From assembly GCF_009727155.1 (NCBI RefSeq), contig NZ_WNWM01000002.1, positions 992,001 to 1,056,000 of the forward strand: a stretch of 64,000 nt of DNA, in the 5' to 3' direction. Each line of letters starts with the position of its first letter. The stretch's first letter is position 1. Under the pieces are notes generated by a model. The model searched no databases. It worked only from the letters and a program-made list of their open reading frames with translations, and was not told the origin of the DNA. A program made the translations under genes and the position numbers. Below are positions 37,307 through 46,918 of the stretch, in pieces. The stretch is from Pseudoduganella dura. Its GTDB lineage: Bacteria > Pseudomonadota > Gammaproteobacteria > Burkholderiales > Burkholderiaceae_D.

Positions 37307-38503
37307 TTATAGAATCGTCGCCAGCGCGCATTGTCGGTAATGACTGGCCGCTTCCTCGGGCTGCTGCAGCGCTTCGTGCAGCTGGGCCAGCTTCAGGTGT
37401 GCTTCGCGTACCATCGGCGGGTCGGTGGCGTCGGACAGTGCCTGCTCCAGGTAGCGCTGGGCCTTGCCCCACAGTTTCTGCTTCAGGCACAGCGAGCCCA
37501 GCGTGAGCGCCAGTTCGGCGTCGTTCGGGCGTTCCGCCAGCCAGCCTTCGCAATGCTCGATCTGTGCCAGCAGCGCGGCCGAGCCGGCCGGCGAAGCGGC
37601 GTCGCGGTAGGACCGCACCACCCGCTCGTCCCAGTTGGCTTTCAGCGATTCCTCGGCGACCTGGCGCGCTTCGTCGTGCAGGCCGCGCGCGTTCAGCGCG
37701 GTGGCGGCGCGGCATGCCACGTAGGGCTTGACGCGGTCGACGGACGGGATCGTGCTCCACACCCGCATGATCGACTCGGCGTCGTGCGCCTTGTTGGTCA
37801 GCAGGTCTTCGTAAGCCAGTTCGCGCAGCCGCGCCGACAACGCCGGGTGCAGCGCGCGGTGCTTGTCCAGCGAGCGCACCAGGCGCAGCACTTCCGGCCA
37901 GTTCTTGGCCTGCTGCTCGGCCTTCAGCGACCATTGCAGCGCGTGGATGTGCCGCGTGCCGCTGGCGTTCAGTTCGCGCACGGCGGCCAGCGCCGCTTCC
38001 GGCTGGTGGTCGTCCACCAGCAGTTCGGTCATCGTCATCAGGCGCGCGGTCTTCATCGTGGCGTCGTCGGCGATGCGGGCCAGCCACTGGTCGCGGCGCG
38101 CGTGCTGGCGCATGCGGTGCGCGGCGCGGGCACCGATCAGCGCGGCCACGCCGGCATTCTCCGGCAGCTCGGCGGCGCGCAGGGCCGCCTTTTCGGCATG
38201 GCCGAAGCGCCCTTCGAACAGCGCCTTCAGCGCATCGCGCAGGCCCTTGTTGCCGTCGCGTTCGCGCTTGCGCTGGCGGTATTCGGCCACGCGCGCCGGC
38301 ATGCGCGTGGTGGCGCGAAAGGCGCGCACCAGCGCATACAGCAGCATGAACAGGAGGATCTGCAGCACGACGAAGAAGTTCAGCGACAGGTCCATCCGGT
38401 ATGGCGGATAGAACAGCACCACGTTGCCCGGGTTGTAGCGGGCGGTCACGGCGATGCCGATGGCGGCGGCCATCAGCGCTAATAACCAGAGGAATACACG
38501 CAT
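37307..38503 (-). CDS. hemY: Heme biosynthesis protein HemY
   Basis: The 398-residue inner-membrane protein is the Proteobacterial HemY (not protoporphyrinogen oxidase). It has two N-terminal membrane helices (about 3-21 and 41-61) with the conserved FYPPYRMDLSLNFFVVLQI between them. A TPR-like helical repeat domain fills the rest. Its exact role in heme synthesis is unsettled; it is thought to scaffold or support late steps. It starts 1 base after hemX and is last in hemC-hemD-hemX-hemY. Confidence 0.93.
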   Translation of the reverse strand: MRVFLWLLALMAAAIGIAVTARYNPGNVVLFYPPYRMDLSLNFFVVLQILLFMLLYALVRAFRATTRMPARVAEYRQRKRERDGNKGLRDALKALFEGRFGHAEKAALRAAELPENAGVAALIGARAAHRMRQHARRDQWLARIADDATMKTARLMTMTELLVDDHQPEAALAAVRELNASGTRHIHALQWSLKAEQQAKNWPEVLRLVRSLDKHRALHPALSARLRELAYEDLLTNKAHDAESIMRVWSTIPSVDRVKPYVACRAATALNARGLHDEARQVAEESLKANWDERVVRSYRDAASPAGSAALLAQIEHCEGWLAERPNDAELALTLGSLCLKQKLWGKAQRYLEQALSDATDPPMVREAHLKLAQLHEALQQPEEAASHYRQCALATIL

Positions 38504-38504
38504 G

Positions 38505-39668
38505 TCAGGGCTTTGCCTTGTAGTTGCGCACGGCGTTCAGACTGTCCGAAAGCGTGGGCATCTCGATCGCCAGGTTGCTGCCCTGGACCTGGCGCAGCAG
38601 CGTCTGCACCGTTTGCGTCTGCCGGGCGCGCGTGTCGAAATGACGCACCAGCGTTTCCTGTGCGGCCAGCAGGTCGGAACGGAACGCGCCCTCGTTGCGC
38701 GACAACAGCGCCATGCGGGCGTTCAGCAGGCGCAGCTTGAGGTTCTCGCGCAGGAAGTAGGCATGCTCGGGGGCCAGCATCATCGATTCGGGATTGTCCA
38801 CGGTGCGTACGCGCACCAGCTGGCGCACGTCCGTCCACATCTCGCTGGTCCAGCCGTTCCACACCGCCTGCACGCGCGTCACCCAGGTATCCTGCGGCAC
38901 CACCGGCTCCATCTGCGGCGCCCGGCTCTCCTGCAGGCGCGCGGCCTTGCTCCCGGCCGCCGGCGGATTCAGTGTCGCATCGGCCAGCATCGGCAGCGAG
39001 TCCACCTGGGCGATCACGTTATCGAGGCGCACCGCCAGGCCCACCGAATCCACGCTCGGCAGCGCCTTGAGCTTCTCGGTATCGCGCGCGATCGCGCGGC
39101 GGATCGTGATGAACTGCGGCGTATCGGAACGGGACAGGCTGCGGTCCGCGTTCTGCAGCGCGATCAGCGCGCCGGGCACGTTGCCGGCCAGTTGCAGCTG
39201 CTGGCTCGCCGTCGACAGCACCTGTTCGATCTCGGCCAGCGCCCAGTCGTCGCGGTTGCGCGACATGTCGTTGTACAGCTGTTCGAGGGCAAGCTGCTGG
39301 GCCTGCGCCTCCTGCTGCCGGTTTTCCAGCACGCCCACCTTCACCTGCAGGTCGCGGGTCGCTTCCTGCACCGTCTTCGCCAGCCCGTTCGATTCCGCAT
39401 TGAGCGCATCGCCCTTCTGCAGGCGCAGCGCCGTTTCGGCGCGCACCTTGCGCATCTGCGTGTGCGTGTTGACGGCCTGCGCGGCCAGCAGCACGGCCAG
39501 CGCCACGACGGCGATCGACAGCGTGCGGTTCGAGAAACCGCCATGGGGCGCCGATGGCGGCGCGGCCGGCGGCGGGCCGGCCGGTGCGGTCGGAACAGCC
39601 GCGCCGGCCTGGGGAGCGGCGCCGCCTTGCGGCGCGGCCGGGTCTGGTAAGGTAGGCAATTCGTTCAT
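38505..39668 (-). CDS. hemX: HemX, uroporphyrinogen-III C-methyltransferase-like membrane protein
   Basis: The 387-residue protein has a proline/alanine-rich cytoplasmic N-terminus (about 40 residues), one membrane helix (LSIAVVALAVLLAAQAV) and a long coiled-coil region. The C-terminal domain has the HemX marks DWALAEIEQVLSTASQQL and LVRVRTVDNPESMMLAPEHA. Despite the name given to this family, no methyltransferase motif is present. It likely helps heme synthesis at the membrane with HemY. It overlaps the end of hemD by 4 bases (ATGA). Confidence 0.93.
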   Translation of the reverse strand: MNELPTLPDPAAPQGGAAPQAGAAVPTAPAGPPPAAPPSAPHGGFSNRTLSIAVVALAVLLAAQAVNTHTQMRKVRAETALRLQKGDALNAESNGLAKTVQEATRDLQVKVGVLENRQQEAQAQQLALEQLYNDMSRNRDDWALAEIEQVLSTASQQLQLAGNVPGALIALQNADRSLSRSDTPQFITIRRAIARDTEKLKALPSVDSVGLAVRLDNVIAQVDSLPMLADATLNPPAAGSKAARLQESRAPQMEPVVPQDTWVTRVQAVWNGWTSEMWTDVRQLVRVRTVDNPESMMLAPEHAYFLRENLKLRLLNARMALLSRNEGAFRSDLLAAQETLVRHFDTRARQTQTVQTLLRQVQGSNLAIEMPTLSDSLNAVRNYKAKP

Positions 39669-40507
39669 GGCCGTGATTGTAACGCGGCGAGCAGGCGCTC
39701 GTCGCCGGATCCTGTGAGCGTAATCCGGGTCAAACCCAGCAGCCGCGCCGTTTCGGCAATCCGGGCGTGCGGCACGATCAGATGCTGTTGTTGCATTTTT
39801 GCCACAGCGTCATCGCCGCTTATCCCATCCGTCCCGCCGCAGCCCAGTTCCTCCAGCAGTACGAACAGGCCGCGCAGCGCTTCCGAGCTGGTGACGATCC
39901 AGTCGTTCGGTCCGGCCAGCAGCGCCCGCAGCCTGGCCGCGAACGCCGGCGTCAATGCCGGCACGCTGCGGCGGTAGGCGGGAATCGCCGTCACGCGGGC
40001 GCCGGCGGCGCGCAGGCTGTCGCCCATCAGTTCGCGGCCCGATTCGCCGCGCACGATCAGCACCTCCCTGCCGTTCAGCGCGGGCAAGTCGAGCGCGGCC
40101 ATCAGGTGTTCGGAATCGCTGTGCGCGGGGTCGAGCGGGCTGACGATATGGGCCGTGGCCGGCGTGATGCCGTGCGCCGCCAGCGCAGCGCGGCTGCCCT
40201 CGCCCACCACGGCCAGCGTGACGTCCGGCGGCCAGGTATCGGGAAACTGCGCGGGAAACTGCGCGGGCAACTGCGCGCGCAACGACGCGATCTGCGCGAA
40301 CGCCGCATCGATCGCGTTCGGCGACACGAACGCCACCAGCGCGAATTCGTGCAGCCGCGCCAGCACGGCGCGCAGCGGGCCAGCATCCGGCAGCGGCGCG
40401 ATGTCGAGCAGCGGCAGCACTTCGGCACGCCGCCCCAGCGCGGTCACGCGTTCGGCCAGCGGCAAGGCCTGCGCGAGCGGACGGGTGATGACGACGGCGC
40501 CGGCCAT
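39665..40507 (-). CDS. hemD: Uroporphyrinogen-III synthase
   Basis: The 280-residue cytoplasmic enzyme closes hydroxymethylbilane into uroporphyrinogen III. The family is poorly conserved but shows VVITRPLAQA at the start, FVSPNAIDAAF, LIVRGESGREL and WIVTSSEALRGL at the expected places. Between them is a short internal repeat (AQLPAQFPAQFP) encoded by three tandem 12-bp units, probably a surface loop. It lies 3 bases after hemC and overlaps hemX by 4 bases. Confidence 0.93.
   Translation of the reverse strand: MAGAVVITRPLAQALPLAERVTALGRRAEVLPLLDIAPLPDAGPLRAVLARLHEFALVAFVSPNAIDAAFAQIASLRAQLPAQFPAQFPDTWPPDVTLAVVGEGSRAALAAHGITPATAHIVSPLDPAHSDSEHLMAALDLPALNGREVLIVRGESGRELMGDSLRAAGARVTAIPAYRRSVPALTPAFAARLRALLAGPNDWIVTSSEALRGLFVLLEELGCGGTDGISGDDAVAKMQQQHLIVPHARIAETARLLGLTRITLTGSGDERLLAALQSRP
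40241..40276 (-). repeat. Three tandem 12-bp units inside hemD
   Basis: On the plus strand GGGAAACTGCGC occurs at 40241-40252 and 40253-40264, with a one-base variant at 40265-40276. The repeat keeps the hemD frame and encodes AQFP/AQLP units. Unit number could vary between strains by slippage without breaking the gene. Confidence 0.75.
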
Positions 40508-40510
40508 CCG

Positions 40511-41593
40511 TCAGGCGCCGTTGCCGTCCGCCTCGGCGAGGCAGGAAGCAAGGATCGCCACGGCATCCTGCTCGCGCAGTTTGGTGGCGACCTGGTCGCC
40601 CAGCTGGGCCGCATCGGTGGCCGGCCCGTGCACCTCGGCACTGGCGACGCGCTTGCCGTCCGGCGTGGCGACCATCGCGCGCAGGTGCATCTGGCCGCCT
40701 TCGATGGTGGCGTGCGCGGCCAGCGGCACCTGGCAGCTGCCGCCGAACACCTTCGACACGCGGCGCTCGGCCGTGACGGCCTGCGACGTGGGCACATGGT
40801 TCAGCGGCGCCAGCAGTTCCACCAGGTCCACGCCATCGGTGCGGGCGGCGATCTCGATCGCCATCGCGCCCTGCCCCGCGGCCGGCAGGCTGTCGTCCGG
40901 ATCGAGCACGGCGCGGATGCGCTGCGGCATGCCCAGCCGCTTCAGGCCCGCCGCGGCCAGGATGATGGCCGCGTAGTCGCCGCGGTCCAGCTTGCCAAGG
41001 CGGGTGTCGAGGTTGCCGCGCAGCGGTTTTATCACGAGGTGGGGATAGCGCGCCGCGATCAGCGACTGGCGGCGCAGGCTGCTGGTGCCGACCACGGCGC
41101 CGGCCGGCAGCTCGGCCAGGGAAGCGTAATCGTTGGAGACGAACGCGTCGCGCGGGTCTTCGCGCTCGAGCACGGCCGCCAGCGCGAAGCCTTCCGGCAG
41201 CTCCATCGGCACATCCTTGAGCGAGTGCACGGCCAGGTCGGCGCGGCCCTCGGCCATCGCCACCTCGAGTTCCTTGACGAACAGGCCCTTGCCGCCCACT
41301 TTCGACAGCGTACGGTCGAGAATCTGGTCGCCGCGGGTCGTCATGCCGAGGATTTCGACGGAACACTGCGGATATAATAATGCCAAGCGTGCGCGCACAT
41401 GCTCGGCCTGCCACATGGCGAGCCGGCTTTCGCGCGAAGCGATCACCAGCCTGGAGGGAACCTGCTTGCTCGATGCGCCGGTCGATTCGGGCTGCACTGT
41501 TTCAGACGTATTAAAAGCTGATGTATTCAAAGCTGCTTCTTTCCTGTACTTTTCGCTGTATTTTCGCTGCTGCTTACGCTTACAGGCGTGCAT
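40511..41593 (-). CDS. hemC: Porphobilinogen deaminase (hydroxymethylbilane synthase)
   Basis: The 360-residue enzyme joins four porphobilinogens into hydroxymethylbilane. It has [19 protein letters not shown] at the start of the conserved part. The cofactor-attachment motif [13 protein letters not shown] places the dipyrromethane-binding Cys at about residue 287. The first 45 residues before the conserved part are longer than usual and basic, then S/T-rich. The only ATG is at 41593; a TTG around 41530, just before NTSAFNTSE, is an alternative. First gene of the hem operon, divergent from ppc. Confidence 0.94.
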   Translation of the reverse strand: MHACKRKQQRKYSEKYRKEAALNTSAFNTSETVQPESTGASSKQVPSRLVIASRESRLAMWQAEHVRARLALLYPQCSVEILGMTTRGDQILDRTLSKVGGKGLFVKELEVAMAEGRADLAVHSLKDVPMELPEGFALAAVLEREDPRDAFVSNDYASLAELPAGAVVGTSSLRRQSLIAARYPHLVIKPLRGNLDTRLGKLDRGDYAAIILAAAGLKRLGMPQRIRAVLDPDDSLPAAGQGAMAIEIAARTDGVDLVELLAPLNHVPTSQAVTAERRVSKVFGGSCQVPLAAHATIEGGQMHLRAMVATPDGKRVASAEVHGPATDAAQLGDQVATKLREQDAVAILASCLAEADGNGA

Positions 41594-41606
41594 CAGTTAC
41601 CTGCGC

Positions 41607-41622
41607 GTGGTCCGGAGACCAC
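41607..41622. promoter_or_regulatory. Inverted repeat in the hemC-ppc divergent region
   Basis: GTGGTC (41607-41612) and GACCAC (41617-41622) flank CGGA, forming a compact 16-bp inverted repeat 14 bases upstream of the hemC start codon and about 87 bases upstream of ppc. It could be an operator or a leader hairpin. No regulator can be named. Confidence 0.35.
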
Positions 41623-41708
41623 AAATTCTAGCACGCGCATTCCTTGCAGCCGTGGCCACGAGCCCAATGCACCGAACCTCAACTTTGCCACTTCGTAGCG
41701 ATCAATCC

Positions 41709-44555
41709 ATGGTTAATCAAGTAAGTGCGACAGATAATGAACAACTCAGCGAACAAGGCGCCGCCGACAAGGACGCGCCGCTGAAAGAAGACATCCGCCT
41801 GCTCGGCCGCCTGCTCGGCGACGTGCTGCGCGAACAGGAAGGCGAGGAAGTCTTCGCCGTGGTGGAAACCATCCGCCAGACCGCCGTGCGCTTCCGCCGC
41901 GAAGCCGACGCCGGCGCCGCCAAGGAACTGGACGGCATGCTGAAGATCCTGACGAAGGAGCAGACCATCTCGGTGGTGCGTGCCTTCTCCTACTTCTCGC
42001 ACCTGGCCAACATCGCGGAAGACCAGCACCACATCCGCCGCCGCCGGGCCCACCTGCTGGCGGGCTCGCAGCCGCGGCGCGGCAGTACCCGCTTCGCGCT
42101 GGCCAAGCTGAAGGAAGCCGGCGTCGACCAGCAAACCGTGCAGGACTTCTTCCAGGAAGCGCTGATCGCACCGGTACTGACCGCCCACCCGACCGAGGTG
42201 CAGCGCAAGTCGATCCTGGATGCGGAGCACGACATCGCCCGCCTGCTGGCCGAGCGCGACCTGCCGCTGACGCCGCGCGAAAGCGCCGCCAACCTGCACA
42301 TGCTGCGCGTGCGCATCGCCACGCTGTGGCAGACCCGCATGCTGCGCTACACGAAACTGACGGTGGCGGACGAGATCGAGAACGCGCTGTCGTACTACCG
42401 CATCACGTTCCTGCGCGAAGTGCCGGGCCTGTATGACGATATCGAAGCCGATATCGCCGAGCAGTACGGCATCGACGGTGCCGACACGGCGGCGCCGCGC
42501 ATCGACGCACCCTATCTGCAGATGGGCAGCTGGATCGGCGGCGACCGCGACGGCAACCCGAACGTCAACGCCGGCACGATGCAGCACGCGCTGGAGCGCC
42601 AGGCCACGACCATCCTCGACTTCTACCTCGACGAGGCGCACGCGCTGGGCGCCGACCTGTCCATCTCCACGCTGATGATCGCGTGCAGCCCGGCGCTGCA
42701 GGCGCTGGCCGACGCGTCGCCGGACCAGTCCGACCACCGCGCCGACGAGCCATACCGCCGCGCGCTGATCGGCATCTATGCGCGCCTGGCCAGCACGGCG
42801 CGCACGCTCGGCGCCACCAACATCCTGCGCAAGGAAGTCGGCCACGGCGAGCCGTACGCCGAGGCGACCGAATTCTCGGCCGACCTGCAGGTGCTGATCG
42901 ATTCGCTGGAAGCGAACCACGGCGGCATGCTGGCGCGCCCGCGCCTGACCACGCTGAAACGCGCGGCCGACATCTTCGGCTTCCACCTGGCATCGCTGGA
43001 CATGCGCCAGAGCTCGGACGTGCACGAGCGCGTGCTGACCGAACTGTTCGCCCGCGCCGGTGCCCAGCCGGACTACTCCGCGCTGGACGAGGATGCGAAA
43101 GTGGCGCTGCTGCTGGCCGAGCTGGCCCAGCCGCGCCTGCTATATTCGCCCTACATCGACTACACGGACGAAACGCAGACCGAACTGTCGATCTTCCGCG
43201 CCGCCTGCGAGATCCGCCGCCGCTACGGCGAGCGGGCCATCAGCAACTACATCATCTCGCACACGGAAACCGTGTCCGACCTGCTGGAAGTGCTGGTGCT
43301 GCAACAGGAAACCGGTTTGCTGCGCACCAATGCCGCCGGCGAGACCACGGCGGACCTGATGGTGATCCCGCTGTTCGAAACGATTCCCGACCTGCAGCGC
43401 GCCGCCGGCATCATGGACGCGGTGATGGCCCTGCCGCTGGTGAAGCAGCTGATCGCCCAGCGCGGCCAGATCCAGGAAGTGATGCTGGGTTACTCGGATT
43501 CGAACAAGGATGGCGGCTTCCTCACGTCGAACTGGGAACTGTACAAGGCCGAGATCGCGCTGATCGACGTGTTCGGCAAGGCCGGCGTGAAGCTGCGCCT
43601 GTTCCATGGCCGCGGCGGCACCGTGGGCCGCGGCGGCGGCCCGAGCTACGAGGCGATCCTGGCGCAGCCGAAAGGCACCGTCAACGGCCAGATCCGCCTG
43701 ACGGAACAGGGCGAGATCATCGCATCGAAATTCTCGAACGCCGAGATCGGCCGCCGCAACCTGGAGCGCCTGGTGGCCGCCACGCTGGAGGCCAGCCTGA
43801 TGCCGCCGGCAGCGCACCCGGAGCACGGCGAACAGCTGGCCGGCTTCGAGGCAGTGATGTCGGACCTGTCCGAACGGGCCTACAAGGCCTACCGCAACCT
43901 CGTGTACGAAACGCCGGGCTTCACCGACTACTTCTTTGCCGCCACGCCGATCGCCGAGATCGCGGAGCTGAACATCGGTTCGCGCCCCGCCTCGCGCAAG
44001 TCGACCAAGCGCATCGAAGACCTGCGGGCCATTCCATGGGGCTTCTCGTGGGGCCAGTGCCGGCTGCTGCTGCCGGGCTGGTACGGCTTCGGCAGCGCCG
44101 TCGCCGGCTGGGTTGCCGACGGCGACCGCGACGAGCGCATCGGGCAACTGCGCGACATGGCCGCGCACTGGCCGTTCTTCGCCACGCTGCTGTCGAACAT
44201 GGACATGGTGTTCGCCAAGACCGACCTGGCGATCGCTTCGCGCTATGCCGAGCTGGTGGCGGACAAGGAACTGCGCGAGCGCATCTTCAAGCGCATCGGC
44301 GACGAGTACCGGCAAACGCTCGAGGTGCTGGAAACCATCACCGGCGTGACCGAACGCCTGGCCGGCAATCCGCTGCTGGCGCGCTCGATCCAGAACCGCT
44401 TCCCCTACCTCGATCCGCTGAACCACCTGCAGGTGGAGCTGATCAAGCGGCGCCGCGCGCTGGCTGCCGATGCGGACAACACCGATCCCCGCGTGAACCG
44501 GGGGATTCACCTGTCGATCAACGGCGTGGCCGCGGGGCTGCGCAACACGGGCTGA
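41709..44555 (+). CDS. ppc: Phosphoenolpyruvate carboxylase
   Basis: The 948-residue enzyme adds bicarbonate to PEP to make oxaloacetate and refills the TCA cycle. The catalytic His160 lies in LTAHPTEVQRKS, GYSDSNKDGG supplies the active-site lysine near residue 600, and FHGRGGTVGRGGGP is the glycine-rich loop. The C-terminus ends in a conserved NTG. I use the ATG at 41709 because the protein then has the usual betaproteobacterial length. An in-frame ATG at 41668 is possible, and the much longer open frame overlaps hemC and is not credible. A terminator follows. Confidence 0.96.
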   Translation: MVNQVSATDNEQLSEQGAADKDAPLKEDIRLLGRLLGDVLREQEGEEVFAVVETIRQTAVRFRREADAGAAKELDGMLKILTKEQTISVVRAFSYFSHLANIAEDQHHIRRRRAHLLAGSQPRRGSTRFALAKLKEAGVDQQTVQDFFQEALIAPVLTAHPTEVQRKSILDAEHDIARLLAERDLPLTPRESAANLHMLRVRIATLWQTRMLRYTKLTVADEIENALSYYRITFLREVPGLYDDIEADIAEQYGIDGADTAAPRIDAPYLQMGSWIGGDRDGNPNVNAGTMQHALERQATTILDFYLDEAHALGADLSISTLMIACSPALQALADASPDQSDHRADEPYRRALIGIYARLASTARTLGATNILRKEVGHGEPYAEATEFSADLQVLIDSLEANHGGMLARPRLTTLKRAADIFGFHLASLDMRQSSDVHERVLTELFARAGAQPDYSALDEDAKVALLLAELAQPRLLYSPYIDYTDETQTELSIFRAACEIRRRYGERAISNYIISHTETVSDLLEVLVLQQETGLLRTNAAGETTADLMVIPLFETIPDLQRAAGIMDAVMALPLVKQLIAQRGQIQEVMLGYSDSNKDGGFLTSNWELYKAEIALIDVFGKAGVKLRLFHGRGGTVGRGGGPSYEAILAQPKGTVNGQIRLTEQGEIIASKFSNAEIGRRNLERLVAATLEASLMPPAAHPEHGEQLAGFEAVMSDLSERAYKAYRNLVYETPGFTDYFFAATPIAEIAELNIGSRPASRKSTKRIEDLRAIPWGFSWGQCRLLLPGWYGFGSAVAGWVADGDRDERIGQLRDMAAHWPFFATLLSNMDMVFAKTDLAIASRYAELVADKELRERIFKRIGDEYRQTLEVLETITGVTERLAGNPLLARSIQNRFPYLDPLNHLQVELIKRRRALAADADNTDPRVNRGIHLSINGVAAGLRNTG

Positions 44556-44573
44556 TTTTTACCCGGCCTGCAA

Positions 44574-44602
44574 GAGCGGACCTGCGGGTCCGCTTTTTTT
44601 TC
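44574..44602 (+). terminator. Rho-independent terminator of ppc
   Basis: GCGGACC and GGTCCGC form a 7-bp GC-rich stem around TGCG, followed by eight T residues ending at 44602. It lies about 20 bases after the ppc stop codon. Confidence 0.9.
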
Positions 44603-44656
44603 GCGCCTGCGGGTTCAGCCGACATAGCAGCCGATATTGCAGCCGGTATCAGATAC

Positions 44657-45202
44657 TCAGATTCTCACCGAACCGCGGAATCCCCGTGCGGCGTAATAGG
44701 ACTCGGCGCCATTGTGGTAGACGAACACTCGGCCATAGCGCCTGTCGCAGAACAGGGCGCCGCCGAGTTCCCTGATGCCGGGCGGTGTCGCTATCCAGCT
44801 CGACGTCTTCGCATCGAACTCGCCGAACTGCTGCAATGCACGGTAATCCTCCTCCGTCAGCAACGCGATGCCCATCGCCGCGGCCATGTCGACGGCGCTG
44901 TCCTGCGGCTTGTTCAATTTGCGGGACGCCAGCGCCTGCGCGTCGTAGCACAGGCTCCTGCGCCCTGTCGGGCTTTCGGCGGCGCAATCGTAGAAACGGC
45001 AGGCGCCATCGTCGTCCGCGCTCCCGACGACATCGGGCTCGCCGCCGGTCCTTTCCATTTCATGCAGGGCTTTCAGACTGTCCGGTCTGGCGAGCAGGCG
45101 TCCGTGGACGTCCCTCCAGTCGACGCCCGGGTGCCTGCGCATGTTCTGCGTGAAGCGCTTTTCCAAGGTGGCGACGAGGGCTTGGCATTGTGCCGTGTTC
45201 AT
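44657..45202 (-). CDS. DUF4256 domain-containing protein
   Basis: The 181-residue protein matches DUF4256 along its length. Characteristic parts are LHEMERTGGEPDVVG near residue 46, CAAESPTGRRSLCYD, the ALLTEEDYRALQQFGEFD block and WIATPPGIRELGGALF toward the end. No signal peptide or membrane segment is seen, so it is cytoplasmic. The function of the family is unknown. AAGGAGC lies before the ATG. It is convergent with ppc and divergent from the lipoprotein hydrolase, so it is probably a single-gene unit. Confidence 0.88.
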   Translation of the reverse strand: MNTAQCQALVATLEKRFTQNMRRHPGVDWRDVHGRLLARPDSLKALHEMERTGGEPDVVGSADDDGACRFYDCAAESPTGRRSLCYDAQALASRKLNKPQDSAVDMAAAMGIALLTEEDYRALQQFGEFDAKTSSWIATPPGIRELGGALFCDRRYGRVFVYHNGAESYYAARGFRGSVRI

Positions 45203-45478
45203 GTCGCATGCTCCTTTCGGCCGAATCGGATTCTTTCAGCCCATATTAGCCCGAATTGGAGCACGCTGGAACTGCGCGCCTGGACATGACCCGGACTGCG
45301 CGCGGCAGCGAAGCATCCCTGGCACGGCCGGCGCCCGGCCGCGCATGGTGCGGTTGCATCATTTCCTTTTTTCCCCGTCGTGCTATCGCGTCGTGCTGTC
45401 CGGTCGTGCTATCTTTATCCGGCGTTATCCTGCTACGGGAGCGGCACCCTGATAGCTACTAAACGAACGGGGAACAAC

Positions 45479-46807
45479 ATGTTGCTGACCAGGCGCGTCA
45501 TTCCACTGTTTTTGCTGACTCTCACGATCGGTCTTGCAGGCTGCGGCGGCACCGGCGACCGGGGCCCACAGGGCGTGGCCGGCGCCCCCGGCGTCAACGC
45601 CGACGCCATCGCCACCATCGGCGAGGGCGCCATCATCATCGACGGCGCGGCCGCCGGCGATCCGAAGGAAAGCATTTATGTCCGCAAGGCCGGCCATGGC
45701 CCGAAGACCATCGTCCTCATACCCGGCAATAACACTTCGGGCGCCGCATTCGACGGCATGATGGGCTTTTTCCGTTCAGTCGATGCGCTCAATGACGCCT
45801 ATACCGTCTATGCCTTCGACTACCGCGGCAGCGGCAAGTCGAGCTACAACAGGAAGATCACGTCGCTCAGGGATTTCGCCGTCGATTTCGAAAAGGTGAT
45901 GAACAGGATCGACGGCTTCCCGACCTCCGGCGTCACGCTGGTCGGCTACTCGATGGGTTTCGGCGCCGCGCTGGAGATGGTCATTGCAAATCCCGGGCGG
46001 TACGCCAATGTCGTCAGCCTGGCGGGGATCGGCACGCGCGGCGTCCGTGTCGGCTTCAATGCGGGCCAGGCCGGCACCGATACGGCCGGCCATTCATGGG
46101 CCGATGGCGACTGGGTCACCGTCGCAAACGATGCCGCCGGCCTCGCGGGCACCGGGTTCCAGCAGCGTTCGTGGCAGGGCGACCAGCGCACCTACGCCAA
46201 CGTGCAGGCCACGTGGGACGCGGTGGTCTACAACGATATCCTGAAATACGACATCGGCAAGGCCTTCACCCCCGCAGCCGTCACCGACCCCACGTTCCGC
46301 GCTTCGCCGAACTACAGCGGTTCGCTGCTCGACGGCTTCACTATCCAGTACATGCCGGAATCGCTGTACTACTCGCATAAATTCAATGTCTCTCCCGTCA
46401 ACGTGGTCAAGCCCGCACCGAATGCCGACGGCAGCGTGGTCACCATCCCGGGCGACGGCCGCCTGGGCGCGCTGTTCAATGGCAAGCGTGCGATGCTGGT
46501 GAAGGCCACCACCGATTTTGCCGCATGGCGCGGCGACCAGGTCATCTACGACAACTACACGGCCACCTCGAAATACGACCTCAAGCGCGCAGGCGCCAAC
46601 GTGACCGCCGTGATGATCAATCCGAACCAGGGATTCGACCACGGCTTTCCGGTTGCGCAGCCTTTGGCAACGGTACGGCTGATCGACACCTTCATCAAGG
46701 GCGATATTTCGGCGCCCGGCGCGGCCAGCGCGCTGGGCGGCGTCGGCATCGCCCTGTATCCCAATGCGGAAACGGCCTGGGAAAGCGACATCTTCACCGG
46801 CTTCTGA
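45479..46807 (+). CDS. Alpha/beta hydrolase lipoprotein
   Basis: The 442-residue product has a lipoprotein signal with lipobox GLAGC (Cys22). A short collagen-like stretch follows (GDRGPQGVAGAPG), then a long alpha/beta-hydrolase domain. The nucleophile elbow is GYSMG (VTLVGYSMGFGAALEM). The oxyanion strand is IVLIPGNNTSGAAFDG, and the late FDHGFP supplies the probable catalytic histidine. It should act as an esterase or lipase-like enzyme at the membrane surface; substrate unknown. The ATG at 45479 is preceded by GGGGAA. Confidence 0.88.
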   Translation: MLLTRRVIPLFLLTLTIGLAGCGGTGDRGPQGVAGAPGVNADAIATIGEGAIIIDGAAAGDPKESIYVRKAGHGPKTIVLIPGNNTSGAAFDGMMGFFRSVDALNDAYTVYAFDYRGSGKSSYNRKITSLRDFAVDFEKVMNRIDGFPTSGVTLVGYSMGFGAALEMVIANPGRYANVVSLAGIGTRGVRVGFNAGQAGTDTAGHSWADGDWVTVANDAAGLAGTGFQQRSWQGDQRTYANVQATWDAVVYNDILKYDIGKAFTPAAVTDPTFRASPNYSGSLLDGFTIQYMPESLYYSHKFNVSPVNVVKPAPNADGSVVTIPGDGRLGALFNGKRAMLVKATTDFAAWRGDQVIYDNYTATSKYDLKRAGANVTAVMINPNQGFDHGFPVAQPLATVRLIDTFIKGDISAPGAASALGGVGIALYPNAETAWESDIFTGF

Positions 46808-46918
46808 CGCATATTCGCCGCGCAGCGCCGACGGGCGGCAACGACGCTACACTTCACGGTCACGCTGCCGGGGCAATCCCGGCAGTTTCCACAACCCCGG
46901 ATACCGAAAGAAAACCCG

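Noticed and set aside
41133..41708. Upstream extension of the ppc frame
   Set aside because: It overlaps hemC on the other strand and adds about 190 residues without similarity to PEP carboxylases; the family length is reached with the ATG at 41709.
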